A DNA stretch of 64,000 bases, from assembly GCA_025370075.1 (NCBI GenBank), contig CP073016.1, positions 1,612,001-1,676,000 on the forward strand, in the 5' to 3' direction. A program made the position numbers and the translations under genes. Under the pieces are notes generated by a model. That model made no database searches. It was not told the DNA's origin and worked only from the letters and a program-made list of their open reading frames with translations. The stretch is from Chryseotalea sp. WA131a. GTDB taxonomy: Bacteria > Bacteroidota > Bacteroidia > Cytophagales > Cyclobacteriaceae. Positions 18,582-27,904 of the stretch are shown here, piece by piece (within the stretch, counting starts at the first letter, position 1; each line of letters starts with the position of its first letter).

Positions 18582-19700
18582 ATGAAAAAAAGAAGAATAG
18601 TCATTGCCTCCGTATTAAAGCCAGTGAACGATACCCGCGCTTTTGAGAAAATGGCTAGCACATTGGCGGCCCATGGTGGGGAGGTTTTTTTGATCGGCCA
18701 ACCCACCAAAAATAGCTATTCGGGCAACCTGCGAATTCACTTTTTACCGTTAAAAAAGTTTAATCGGTTAAGCTTCTCTCGATTGGTTGCCCCCTTAAAA
18801 ATCGGTCTAAAAATATATCAAGTAAAACCTGAGCTATTGATAGTTAATACCCATGAATTATTGATAGTTGCGGTGCTAAACAGAATATTCTTTGGCACTC
18901 CTATTATCTACGACATTCAAGAAAATTACTGGCGAAATATTCTATTAACAAATTCTTTTCCGCATCTCTTACGACCACTTTTGGCAGGATGGGTGAGGCT
19001 AAAAGAGAAGCTAACTTCTCCCCTCTTTCACCATTTTATTTTCGCAGAAAAAAGTTACGAAAAAGAAATCGGTTTCGTCTACTCAAAATATACAGTGATT
19101 GAGAACAAGGTTCTTCTTCCACCACGCTTTACCCGATTACCCGACCCAGAAAAAAAAGTACTTCTTTTTAGTGGCACTTTGGCCGAAAGCACGGGTGTTT
19201 TTAGGGCCATCGAATTTGCCAAAAAACTACACGCGATTGACCCCAAAATAGAGCTACTCCTTATTGGATTTTGTGCCGTCAAAAATACCTTGGAGGAAAT
19301 TAAATCTGCTGTTCAAAATCATCCTTTTATTACCCTGAGGGGCGGCAATGAATTGGTTCCACATCCAGAAATTTTGGATGCAATTTCGGCAGCAAACTTT
19401 GGGATAGTTTCCTACCCACTATCGCCACACATTGCCGATAAAATCCCAACCAAACTTTATGAATACCTGGGGTGTGGATTGCCAATTCTATTGCAGAACC
19501 ACAAGCCTTGGATGGACTTTTGCCAGCCCTTTGGCGGTGCTTTGTCCTTTGACTTTGCAGCCTATGAGCCTGCCGAAATCGTCACCCAATTAAAGAGCCA
19601 ACGCTTTAACTCAGTTGACTCAAGCGCATCATTTCAACTCACTTGGCAATCGGAAGAGACAAAATTTTTGGAAGCCATTGATCAACCGATCCAAATATGA
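18582..19700 (+). CDS. GT4-like glycosyltransferase
   Basis: A 372-residue protein starting 'MKKRRIVIASVLKPVNDTRAF', the usual opening of Bacteroidota GT-B glycosyltransferases. The N-terminal Rossmann half has 'NTHELLIVAVLNRIFFGTPIIYDIQENYWRN' features, including an acidic 'YDIQEN'. The C-terminal half has 'KVLLFSGTLAESTGV', 'IELLLIGF' and the donor-binding block 'PTKLYEYLGCGLPILL', whose Glu contacts the nucleotide-sugar. It likely adds a sugar to a lipid or polysaccharide precursor at the inner membrane; donor and acceptor are unknown. It is divergent from dapD and precedes the metal regulator. Confidence 0.82.
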   Translation: MKKRRIVIASVLKPVNDTRAFEKMASTLAAHGGEVFLIGQPTKNSYSGNLRIHFLPLKKFNRLSFSRLVAPLKIGLKIYQVKPELLIVNTHELLIVAVLNRIFFGTPIIYDIQENYWRNILLTNSFPHLLRPLLAGWVRLKEKLTSPLFHHFIFAEKSYEKEIGFVYSKYTVIENKVLLPPRFTRLPDPEKKVLLFSGTLAESTGVFRAIEFAKKLHAIDPKIELLLIGFCAVKNTLEEIKSAVQNHPFITLRGGNELVPHPEILDAISAANFGIVSYPLSPHIADKIPTKLYEYLGCGLPILLQNHKPWMDFCQPFGGALSFDFAAYEPAEIVTQLKSQRFNSVDSSASFQLTWQSEETKFLEAIDQPIQI

Positions 19701-19722
19701 ATCTCCATATGTTGTTGAAAAT

Positions 19723-19746
19723 ATTTTTTAGGCTTACCTAAAAAAT
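19723..19746. promoter_or_regulatory. Palindromic DtxR/MntR-type metal box upstream of the regulator gene
   Basis: Two perfect 10-base arms, ATTTTTTAGG and CCTAAAAAAT, flank a 4-base centre (CTTA). The arms resemble the DtxR/IdeR/MntR operator pattern TTAGG...CCTAA. The site ends 13 bases before the preferred ATG at 19760. A TAnnTTTG-type -7 element (TACTTTTG, 19748-19755) lies right beside it, so bound repressor would cover the promoter. This points to autoregulation by metal-loaded MntR. Confidence 0.72.
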
Positions 19747-19759
19747 GTACTTTTGTCAG

Positions 19760-20413
19760 ATGATTAGCCTAACGGAAGAAAACTACCTCAAATCCATTTA
19801 CCACCTTTCAAAGGCTGGCGGACAATCGGTGACCACCAACGAATTGGCGGAAGTTATGAATACCAAAGCCGCCTCGGTTACGGACATGATTAAGAAGCTT
19901 TCGAACAAAGATTTTATCTCATACGAAAAGTATTATGGTGTCAACATCACCGCCAAGGGCAAAACGGTAGCATTATCGGTCATCCGCAAGCATCGACTAT
20001 GGGAAACGTTTTTGGTTCAAAAGCTGGATTTCTCATGGGATGAAGTACACGAAGTGGCCGAGCAGTTGGAACATATCCAATCGAAGCGTTTGATTGAAAA
20101 GTTGGATGAATTCCTGGGCTTCCCTAAAGTAGACCCCCACGGTGACCCTATTCCTGACAACAACGGAAAAATTAAGGCCACTCAGCAAATGGCGTTGAGC
20201 GTTGCCAAAGTGGGTAGTGAATCCATCATCGTGGCTGTGAAGGATTCGGATTCGCAGTTGTTAAAGTACTTAGACAAAATCGGGGCACACCCAGGCAAAA
20301 AAGTAAAAGTGGTGGAGCGGCAAGAGTACGATGGCTCAATGGAAGTGAGCATTGGACATCAGCGATATTTTCTTTCAAAGGAGGTATCGGAAAATATTTT
20401 GGTGAATGCTTGA
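19760..20413 (+). CDS. mntR: DtxR/MntR-family metal-dependent transcriptional regulator
   Basis: A 217-residue regulator from the ATG at 19760 ('MISLTEENYLKSIYHLSK', the usual family start). The winged helix-turn-helix (about 1-65) has 'VTTNELAEVMNTKAASVTDM'. The dimerisation/metal-binding domain (about 70-140) has 'RKHRLWETFLVQKL', 'VHEVAEQLEHIQSKRLIEKL' and the Cys-free 'DPHGDPIP' motif, as in MntR/IdeR relatives. A C-terminal SH3-like FeoA domain (about 150-217) is present, as in long DtxR types. With manganese or iron bound it should repress the metal box at 19723-19746. The Nramp importer gene downstream supports manganese as effector (inference). Confidence 0.88.
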   Translation: MISLTEENYLKSIYHLSKAGGQSVTTNELAEVMNTKAASVTDMIKKLSNKDFISYEKYYGVNITAKGKTVALSVIRKHRLWETFLVQKLDFSWDEVHEVAEQLEHIQSKRLIEKLDEFLGFPKVDPHGDPIPDNNGKIKATQQMALSVAKVGSESIIVAVKDSDSQLLKYLDKIGAHPGKKVKVVERQEYDGSMEVSIGHQRYFLSKEVSENILVNA

Positions 20414-20555
20414 TTGGGGAGTTTGGGGATTAGAACTTGAGACTTAGACGTTGGATTATAAAAGCAAAAATATAGAAAACAGGTTTGTTAAGTTAGGTTA
20501 GCAGTCTAGCTTGAAGCTGGTGGCACGCAGCCCGAAACTTAAGATTCAAATAAGT

Positions 20556-22457
20556 ATGAATGAAGCGACCTTACAACGAAAGTCATTAAGCGAAGTGAAT
20601 GCCTCGGTGGATGCTACCAACCGAAAGGGCTGGCGCAAGCTATTGGCATTTTTGGGACCCGCGTATTTAGTGAGCGTTGGCTACATGGATCCGGGCAATT
20701 GGGCAACTGACATTGCTGGTGGTAGTAAGTTTGGCTACGCATTGCTTTGGGTTTTGTTAATGAGCAACATGATGGCTTTGTTGCTGCAAAGTTTGAGTGC
20801 GCGCTTAGGTGTAGTTCGGCAACTGGATTTAGCCCAGGCATCGCGAAGTTCGTATCACCCCGTAGTCAATTTTTGTTTGTGGATTTTAGCAGAGATAGCG
20901 ATAGCAGCCTGCGACTTGGCAGAGGTGCTAGGGATGGCAATTGGTTTACAATTGCTCTTTGGATTGCCCTTGATTTGGGGCGTTACGCTTACGGTGCTGG
21001 ATACCCTCCTGCTCTTGGTTTTGCAAAGTTACGGCATGCGCAAGATTGAAGCCTTCATTATAGCGCTGGTGGCCATTATTGGTGTTTCATTTTTGATGGA
21101 AATGATCTGGGCAAAACCAGCTGTGGGTGAATTAATGAAGGGTTTCATTCCATCGCTACCGTCAGACGAGGCCTTGTATATCGCCATCGGTATCATTGGT
21201 GCAACCGTCATGCCGCACAATCTTTACTTGCATTCTTCACTGGTGCAAACAAGAAGAATCGACACTTCCGAAAAAGGAATATGGTCTGCCATCAAATACA
21301 ACTTTATTGATTCTGCTATTGCGCTAAACGCTGCATTCTTCGTTAACTCTGCCATCTTGATTTTGGCCGCCTCCACTTTTTTTAGAGCAGGAATGTTCGA
21401 AGTATCTGACATTCAAGACTCATACAAATTTTTGGCTCCGCTTGCCGGCACCAAATGGGCATCCATATTATTTGGTGTAGCATTGGTGGCCGCAGGACAA
21501 AGTTCTACTATAACAGGCACACTGGCCGGGCAAATTGTAATGGAAGGGTATTTGAATTTGCGCATTGCTCCTTGGCTCCGCAGACTCATTACACGATTGA
21601 TTGCGATTATACCAGCCTACATTGTGATACTACTTTACGGAGAAAACAAAACAGGTGAACTGTTGGTGTTCAGTCAGGTGGTTTTGAGTTTGCAACTGGG
21701 TTTTGCTGTGATACCGCTTATCCATTTCACCAGTGATAAAGTTAAGATGGGTGTATTTGTTATCAAGCCCTGGGTAAGAATTGCGGCATGGGTAATTGCG
21801 TTCATCATTGTGTCGCTAAATGTAAAACTGGTCTATCAGGAGGTACAAAATTGGTTACAAAACGCTGGGGAATACGCGTGGTTGATTTATCTGTTGGTCA
21901 TTCCACTTTGTTTGGCAACGGGTGGGTTGCTTTTATACATCACGTTCAAACCTTTGTTGGACAGACGAAGGCAAGAGCGAAATGCAAAGTTGCCGCACGG
22001 CACAGGAAGCGAGCTGCTGGATTTGGATAAACCAATTTATCAAAAAATTACTATCTCCATCGATTTTAGCAGTATCGATAACTTGGCCATTAGAAGTGCC
22101 TTGTCGCAAGGCGGAAAGTATGCCACTTATCAATTGGTACACGTGGTGGAAACGGCCGGGGCGCTTTGGTATGGTAGCGAAATTGCCGACCGAGAATCCG
22201 GAGAAGATAAACTTGCCTTGCAAAAGTATGTTGACCAGTTGGTGGCACAAGGATACCGCGTGGAAATGGAGATTGGATTTGGCAATCCACGAAAAGTGAT
22301 TCCTGAAATCGTTGATAAATTCAAATCAGATTTACTGGTGATGGGTGCGCACGGACACAAGTGGGCAAAAGATTTGGTGTTTGGTGCCACCGTAGATACC
22401 GTGCGGCATCGAGTGAATATTCCCGTATTGATTGTGAGGGAGACATTGGGAGATTAG
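20556..22457 (+). CDS. mntH: Nramp-family divalent metal transporter fused to a universal stress protein domain
   Basis: A 633-residue fusion from the ATG at 20556. Residues about 20-450 form the Nramp importer, with the metal-site motif 'GYMDPGNWATDIAGG' (TM1 'DPGN') and TM6 'GATVMPHNLYLHSS' ('MPH'). Its 11 or so membrane segments couple Mn2+/Fe2+ entry to protons. After a short linker, residues about 490-633 form a UspA domain ending with the nucleotide-loop motif 'VMGAHGHKWAKDLVFGATVDTVRHRVNIPVLIV'-type block (G-x2-G-x9-G). The fusion may let ATP or stress status tune import (inference). It lies about 140 bases after mntR. An imperfect AAGTTAG/CTAGCTT inverted repeat at 20490-20512 may be a second, weaker metal box. 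Confidence 0.88.
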   Translation: MNEATLQRKSLSEVNASVDATNRKGWRKLLAFLGPAYLVSVGYMDPGNWATDIAGGSKFGYALLWVLLMSNMMALLLQSLSARLGVVRQLDLAQASRSSYHPVVNFCLWILAEIAIAACDLAEVLGMAIGLQLLFGLPLIWGVTLTVLDTLLLLVLQSYGMRKIEAFIIALVAIIGVSFLMEMIWAKPAVGELMKGFIPSLPSDEALYIAIGIIGATVMPHNLYLHSSLVQTRRIDTSEKGIWSAIKYNFIDSAIALNAAFFVNSAILILAASTFFRAGMFEVSDIQDSYKFLAPLAGTKWASILFGVALVAAGQSSTITGTLAGQIVMEGYLNLRIAPWLRRLITRLIAIIPAYIVILLYGENKTGELLVFSQVVLSLQLGFAVIPLIHFTSDKVKMGVFVIKPWVRIAAWVIAFIIVSLNVKLVYQEVQNWLQNAGEYAWLIYLLVIPLCLATGGLLLYITFKPLLDRRRQERNAKLPHGTGSELLDLDKPIYQKITISIDFSSIDNLAIRSALSQGGKYATYQLVHVVETAGALWYGSEIADRESGEDKLALQKYVDQLVAQGYRVEMEIGFGNPRKVIPEIVDKFKSDLLVMGAHGHKWAKDLVFGATVDTVRHRVNIPVLIVRETLGD

Positions 22458-22525
22458 GCATTAAATGTGAGGATTAGGAATCTTGAAATCACTGATTGAA
22501 ATCAACAAATCTTAAATCAAAAATC

Positions 22526-23887
22526 TTGAATCAGTTTGAAGATACCATTGTTGCCTTAGCAACACCACAAGGCATCAGTGCCATTGCCGTTGTCCGCCTG
22601 TCGGGCAATCAGTCGATTGAGCTCACAAACAAAATTTTTAAAGGAAAAGATTTAACGAAACAACCTACACACACCCTTCACTTTGGCGTAATCATGGATG
22701 GCGAACGTCCAATTGATGAAGTATTGGTTTCTGTTTTTAGGGAACCAACTTCTTTCACGCAAGAAAACTCCATCGAAATTTCATGCCATGGGTCGCCCAC
22801 CATTGTAAAAGAGATTATTAAATTACTGTTAAAGCATGGGGCGCGATTGGCTGAACCAGGTGAATATACCAAGCGCGCTTTTTTGAATGGTCGGTTTGAT
22901 TTGGCCCAAGCCGAAGCCGTGGCCGATTTAATCCATGCCGAAACCGACAATGCAAGGCAAGCGGCACTCAACCAAATGAGAGGAGGGTTCTCAAATGAAA
23001 TTCAACATTTGCGTGAGGAACTGATTCATTTTGCTTCCTTGATTGAATTGGAATTGGATTTTGGCGAAGAGGATGTGGAGTTTGCCAAGCGCGATGACTT
23101 AAAAAAATTAATTTATCAGATTCAATCGTACTTACGGCCATTGATTCTTTCGTTTGACCAAGGCAATGTGATAAAGAACGGAGTGCCCGTGGTGATTGCA
23201 GGTAAACCCAATGCAGGCAAATCTACTTTGTTGAATGCATTGTTGAACGAAGAAAAGGCAATTGTCTCAGAAATTGCTGGCACCACCCGCGATGTGATTG
23301 AAGATGAAATGGTGTTGGGCGGAATCACCTTTCGCTTTATGGACACGGCTGGCTTGCGCGAAACCACCGATACCATTGAAGCCATTGGTGTGCAGCGTAC
23401 CCACCAATCGATGAAGAAAGCTTCTTTGATTCTGTATATGTTCGATTTAACAAAAACGAATCCGGAAGAAATCAAAAACGAGGAAGAAGCAATTAAAAAA
23501 TTGGGTATCCCCTACTTGAAAATTGGTAACAAGATTGACCAAGCACCAGAAGCTTTAGTACGCGAACTAGAAAGTGATTTTCTTTTGATTTCGGCAACCA
23601 CCAAAACCAATATCGGTTTGTTGAAAGATAAAATCCTCTTGCTCTTCAAGGTGAATGAGGTGAAGCAAGGCGATGTGGTAGTCACCAACCTTAGACATTA
23701 CCAAAATCTTCTGCAGACAAACGAATCGCTCGAGCGTGTTTTGCAAGGCATGGACACCGAAACCACAGGCGATTTACTAGCAATGGACATCCGCCAAGCG
23801 CTGCACTACTTAGGTGAAATAACCGGCAGCATCACCTCCGATGATTTATTAGCAAACATTTTTTCTAAGTTTTGTATCGGAAAGTAA
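22526..23887 (+). CDS. mnmE: tRNA uridine-5-carboxymethylaminomethyl modification GTPase MnmE
   Basis: About 453 residues. MnmE with MnmG modifies the wobble uridine (C5) of certain tRNAs. The N-terminal folate-binding domain begins 'DTIVALATPQGISAIAVVRLSG'-like. The G domain has G1 'GKPNAGKSTLLNALL', G2/G3 'AGTTRDV' and 'DTAGLRET', and G4 'GNKID'. The protein ends with the canonical 'FCIGK', whose Cys is catalytically important. No ATG is available in frame; TTG at 22526 gives the shortest N terminus matching the family, and another TTG lies at 22496. A non-ATG start is therefore likely. It follows mntH in the same direction. Confidence 0.95.
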   Translation: MNQFEDTIVALATPQGISAIAVVRLSGNQSIELTNKIFKGKDLTKQPTHTLHFGVIMDGERPIDEVLVSVFREPTSFTQENSIEISCHGSPTIVKEIIKLLLKHGARLAEPGEYTKRAFLNGRFDLAQAEAVADLIHAETDNARQAALNQMRGGFSNEIQHLREELIHFASLIELELDFGEEDVEFAKRDDLKKLIYQIQSYLRPLILSFDQGNVIKNGVPVVIAGKPNAGKSTLLNALLNEEKAIVSEIAGTTRDVIEDEMVLGGITFRFMDTAGLRETTDTIEAIGVQRTHQSMKKASLILYMFDLTKTNPEEIKNEEEAIKKLGIPYLKIGNKIDQAPEALVRELESDFLLISATTKTNIGLLKDKILLLFKVNEVKQGDVVVTNLRHYQNLLQTNESLERVLQGMDTETTGDLLAMDIRQALHYLGEITGSITSDDLLANIFSKFCIGK

Positions 23888-24327
23888 TACAAGAAAATAC
23901 TATATTTTATCGCTTCTCTCCCAATTTCCTTTCGGCTGTTGGTCTGAGTAATATTGAAATGCGTGTGACCACAAATGGCGTTACCTTTCAACTTGATCAA
24001 ACTGAAGGTGGATTTCGCTCCCAGATTTCTATTCCAGTAAAAACATTTTTACAAAAAGTACTGAACTAAATGCAACACATCATCAACCAATGATGAAACA
24101 CCATTGCACAAATGATTGAGAATGGCGCGCACTCAAATCTGTGAAAGATTCCGATCCAGATGAGTGTATGAAGCCATACCATCTGTGTTTCAGTGAACTA
24201 ACTACCGGAAGCGCTTGGTGGTGGATGGTACAATTAGTTGGTTAATGAATCTAAAAAATACAAGGAAAATACAGGTTGCAAGAACTTTTGAAATCGTTTA
24301 CATTGCTAAAAATTTAACTCAAATTAT
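23888..24327. other. Gap of about 440 bases before the M16 protease gene
   Basis: No gene can be firmly supported. A 36-codon frame from the ATG at 23959 ('MRVTTNGVTFQLDQTE...') to 24069 has protein-like composition and could be the tail of a decayed gene. The last 100 bases are AT-rich and presumably hold the promoter of the protease gene, but I could not place a convincing -33/-7 pair. Confidence 0.35.
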
Positions 24328-27111
24328 ATGCGATTATCACTTGCTCTCTTGTTGATGGTGGCGATGCTAACGCCAGCGTTGGCTCAAAACAAAGGAAAGG
24401 CAAAGCAATCAGGTACACCGGAAAAACCCAAGATGCAGGACAAGCCTGCTTTATCTCCTCCGGTAAAAGTTACTACGGTAGAGGGTATTACGGAGTACAA
24501 ATTGTCTAATGGATTGCGTGTTTTGTTGTTCCCTGATCAATCAAAACAGACCATTACGGTGAATATCACTTACTTGGTTGGCTCTAAACACGAAAACTAT
24601 GGAGAAACGGGCATGGCCCACTTGCTGGAACACTTAGTTTTTAAAGGCACGCCCAAGCACCCTAATATTCCTCAGGAACTCACCGAACATGGATGTCGTC
24701 CTAATGGTACAACTTTTTTGGACCGAACCAACTATTATGAAACATTTGCTGCCACAGAAGAAAACCTAAAGTGGGCGTTGGATTTGGAATCAGATCGCAT
24801 GGTAAACTCTTTCATCGCCAAGAAAGACTTGGACAGCGAAATGACGGTCGTGCGGAACGAATTTGAAATGGGTGAAAACAATCCATGGCGAGTACTATGG
24901 CAACGAGTGATGTCCACTGCTTTTGAATGGCACAATTATGGAAAGTCAACGATCGGAGCGCGCTCTGATATCGAAAATGTGCCAATCGATCGGTTGCAGG
25001 CATTTTACCGCAAGCACTATCAACCAGATAATGCCGTATTGATTGTTGCAGGAAAAATTGATGAAGCCAAAACGCTAGAGATGATTAACCAAAAGTTTGG
25101 CCCAATGGCTAAGCCGGAGCGTTTATTACAAACCACCTACACCAAAGACCCCACACAAGATGGTGAACGTACCGTTTCTGTTAAGCGAGTAGGCGATGTG
25201 CAAATGGTGATGGTGGGCTATCACATTCCACCCGGTACGCATGCTGATTACCCAGCGATTGAAGTACTCAATCAAATACTTTCTACAGAACCAGGTGGCA
25301 GACTGTATAAAGCGTTGGTTGATTCTAAAAAAGCAAGCAGCATTGGCTCTATCAATTTTCAACTGCAAGACCCAGGTATTCTCCTCGCTTTCGCGGAAGT
25401 ATTGAAAGAAAAGTCGTTGGACGATGCTAAAAACTCAATGCTAAAAGTGTTTGATGAATTTAGCCAAAACCTGCCTCCGAAAGAAGAAATCGAGCGCGCT
25501 AAAAATGAAATTCTAAAAAACATCGACTTGTCATTCAATTCATCTGAGCGTATTGGCTTAGAATTGAGTGAATACATAGGCATGGGCGATTGGAGAATGC
25601 TTTACATCACCCGCGATAAAATAAAGGCAGTGTCATTACTGGACATCAAACGGGTAGCTTCAAAATATCTGAAGGCTGATAATCGCACCGTTGGCACTTT
25701 CGTACCTACCGAAAAACCCGATCGCGCTGAAATTCCTGATGCACCCAATGTGCAAGAATTAGTGAAAGATTATAAGGGTACACAAACCATTGCCGAAGGT
25801 GAAGCATTTGACCCCTCTCCTGCCAATATTGAAACCCGTACTTCTAAAATGACCTTGGCCAACGGAGCGAAAGTGGCGATGCTATCGAAGAAAACACGTG
25901 GCGAATCGGTGCAAGGACGAATCACCTTGCGGCTAGGAACAGAGCAATCGCTGGCCAATAAGGGAACGATTGGAGAGTTTGCAGCCAGTATGCTGAACAA
26001 AGGCACGAGCAAACATACTCGTCAACAAATCAAAGATGAGTTTGATAGGCTAAAAGCCAACGTGCAAATTTTTGGAGGTGCTACACAGGCATCGGTGAAC
26101 ATTGAAACCACCCGACCAAACTTTGCAGAAGTATTGAAGCTCGTTGCCGAAGTAATGAAAGAAGCTAATTTTCCTGCTGATGAGTTTGATAAATTGAAAG
26201 AAGAAGAAATTGCGGGCATTGAATCACAACGAAGCGAACCTACAGCAAAGGCAAGCATTCGGATGCAACAGCATATGAATCCTTATCCAAAGAGCGATCC
26301 TCGCTACGTGGAGTCGTTTGATGAAAGCTTGGCCAGTATAAAAGCTTTAAAATTGGAAGAAGTAAAAAAATTTCATACTGATTTCTATGGTGCCAATAAC
26401 GCCACCATGTCTTTTGTTGGTGATTTTGATGAACCCGCCATTAAATCCTTGATTGGCGAATTGTTTGGAAATTGGAAAAGTGCTCAGCCTTTCCAGCGAT
26501 TGGTTAGTAAGTACACTCCGGTGGCGGCTATCAACGAAAACATTGAAACTCCCGATAAAGCGAATGCATTTTTCTTAGCTGGCCTAGGAATGGAAATGCG
26601 CGATGACAATCCCGATTACCCAGCTTTGATTTTAGGGAACTACATGCTTGGTGGTGGATTCTTAAATTCACGATTAGCGACACGCATTCGACAAAAAGAA
26701 GGATTGAGCTATGGGGTAGGATCACAATTTTTTGCCGGATCCTTGGATAATGTAGGTACCTTCAACGCATATGCCATCTATGCTCCGGAAAATGCGACTA
26801 AGTTGGAAGCCGCTTTCAAAGAAGAAATCCAAAAGGTGATCACCGATGGCTTTACTGCCGAAGAAGTGGCTGCGGCTAAATCAGGTTGGACACAAGGCCA
26901 ATCGGTAACACGTGCGCAAGACAATTCGTTGGCGAACACACTTAACAATTATCAGTTTATAAACCGTGATATGAAGTGGGTGGAGAGTTATGAAAAAGCA
27001 GTAAATGCTATTACGGTAGAACAAATCAATGCGGTGATGAAAAAATACATCAAGCCCGAAATGATTTCGTATGTGAAGGCAGGCGATTTTGCAAAAACGG
27101 CTAAGAAATAG
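24328..27111 (+). CDS. M16-family zinc peptidase (tandem insulinase domains), exported
   Basis: A 927-residue protein with a signal peptide ('LSLALLLMVAMLTPALAQN'). Two M16 halves are joined. The first has the inverted zinc motif 'HLLEHLVFKG' (HxxEH, about residue 98) and a downstream Glu in the 'NEFEMGENNP' region; the second ('RITLRLGTEQSLANKGTIG...') lacks HxxEH, as is normal for the non-catalytic partner half. Conserved 'GGRLYKALVDSKKASSI' and 'LNSRLATRIRQKEGLSYGV' blocks mark the substrate-clamp ends of each half. It probably degrades peptides in the periplasm. A strong terminator follows 22 bases after its stop. Confidence 0.93.
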   Translation: MRLSLALLLMVAMLTPALAQNKGKAKQSGTPEKPKMQDKPALSPPVKVTTVEGITEYKLSNGLRVLLFPDQSKQTITVNITYLVGSKHENYGETGMAHLLEHLVFKGTPKHPNIPQELTEHGCRPNGTTFLDRTNYYETFAATEENLKWALDLESDRMVNSFIAKKDLDSEMTVVRNEFEMGENNPWRVLWQRVMSTAFEWHNYGKSTIGARSDIENVPIDRLQAFYRKHYQPDNAVLIVAGKIDEAKTLEMINQKFGPMAKPERLLQTTYTKDPTQDGERTVSVKRVGDVQMVMVGYHIPPGTHADYPAIEVLNQILSTEPGGRLYKALVDSKKASSIGSINFQLQDPGILLAFAEVLKEKSLDDAKNSMLKVFDEFSQNLPPKEEIERAKNEILKNIDLSFNSSERIGLELSEYIGMGDWRMLYITRDKIKAVSLLDIKRVASKYLKADNRTVGTFVPTEKPDRAEIPDAPNVQELVKDYKGTQTIAEGEAFDPSPANIETRTSKMTLANGAKVAMLSKKTRGESVQGRITLRLGTEQSLANKGTIGEFAASMLNKGTSKHTRQQIKDEFDRLKANVQIFGGATQASVNIETTRPNFAEVLKLVAEVMKEANFPADEFDKLKEEEIAGIESQRSEPTAKASIRMQQHMNPYPKSDPRYVESFDESLASIKALKLEEVKKFHTDFYGANNATMSFVGDFDEPAIKSLIGELFGNWKSAQPFQRLVSKYTPVAAINENIETPDKANAFFLAGLGMEMRDDNPDYPALILGNYMLGGGFLNSRLATRIRQKEGLSYGVGSQFFAGSLDNVGTFNAYAIYAPENATKLEAAFKEEIQKVITDGFTAEEVAAAKSGWTQGQSVTRAQDNSLANTLNNYQFINRDMKWVESYEKAVNAITVEQINAVMKKYIKPEMISYVKAGDFAKTAKK

Positions 27112-27132
27112 ACCATACTTTTTTACCAATAA

Positions 27133-27167
27133 AAAAAATCCCGCCTCTTTGTGGCGGGATTTTTTTA
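27133..27167. terminator. Rho-independent terminator after the M16 protease gene
   Basis: Stem arms AAAAAATCCCGCC and GGCGGGATTTTTT surround a seven-base loop (TCTTTGT), with a T-run downstream and a matching A-run upstream. It can terminate from both directions, though only the forward gene is close. Confidence 0.92.
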
Positions 27168-27191
27168 TTAACCCAAGTCTATTCGGATAAA

Positions 27192-27278
27192 TTACTTTTT
27201 TACTACTGTTGTGGCACCTGCATTGTCAGTCACTTCAAAAGTAGAGTTACAATTACTTGATCTAAGGTGTAAATTATA
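27192..27278 (-). pseudogene. Possible C-terminal remnant of a secreted protein
   Basis: On the reverse strand about 28 codons ending in TAA at 27192 read 'STFEVTDNAGATTVVKK', which resembles the end of a beta-sandwich repeat of surface proteins. The frame is not open upstream; a neighbouring frame continues with 'INGSYGIIYTLDQ'. It is short and the evidence is only compositional. Confidence 0.25.
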
Positions 27279-27508
27279 CCGTAGCTTCCATTGATGTTTC
27301 TGCTTTCGCTCGCCTTTTGGTGTTCTTCACTATAGTCTTTAACTTAAGGACTCTTGTTACGAATTTTTTGATAGCGACAGATGCCCCTGTGTGCAAAATT
27401 TTGTGAATTTCTCCCCATAATTTTGTTTTCATTTTTTAAAAAAGTAGGTTTCTTCCCAGGCCTGCTTTTTTTTTGATGCAGCTAACTATTAGGGGAGAAA
27501 CCGATTAA

Positions 27509-27770
27509 TTATCTCGAATCTATCAATCCAAAAAAGAACTTACCCAAGACCAAAATACCCTCAGCTTTGGCTAATTTTTTCTGAAAGTCAGAGATTGGTA
27601 CGGGTGCCTCTTCATGGTCTAAATCGAGATTAGAATGAGGGAACCTATCGATATCGGACACAATCGTGCATTTAATCTCGTTTTCGAGCAAATCCTGAAT
27701 GGCAGGTGTCAACCTCAGATTAAGCGATGCCTTTTTTTGTAGCCATAGATAGCTACCACTTGCCTTTTAC
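27509..27770 (-). pseudogene. Truncated, frameshifted NADPH-dependent FMN reductase remnant
   Basis: The reverse-strand reading gives a family-like start 'QVVAIYG' (near 27742-27762). A shift in the A-rich run at about 27733-27740 leads to 'KKASLNLRLTPAIQDLLENE'. Later come 'FPHSNLDLD' and 'FQKKLAKAEGILVL', then a stop at 27509. These align in order with the N-terminal half of NADPH-dependent FMN reductases ('GSLRKxSxNR', 'LPxxNxDL', 'ADAIL...TPEYN'). The flavin-loop and whole C-terminal half are absent. The region between 27170 and 27890 holds no intact gene. Confidence 0.55.
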
Positions 27771-27904
27771 CGTCTTATGGATTGCTCCATCTAAAAGTGG
27801 TGTAATTTATTGAGAAACTATTTGCGAATGGCAACAAAGTTTTTTTAACTTTAGATGCTAATCAAAAAAGCATAACCCAAAATAAAATAAAATAACTCCG
27901 TACT

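Noticed and set aside
23872..24069. 65-codon forward frame starting inside the end of mnmE
   Set aside because: Its first part overlaps the mnmE C terminus; only the last 36 codons look protein-like and no family is recognisable.
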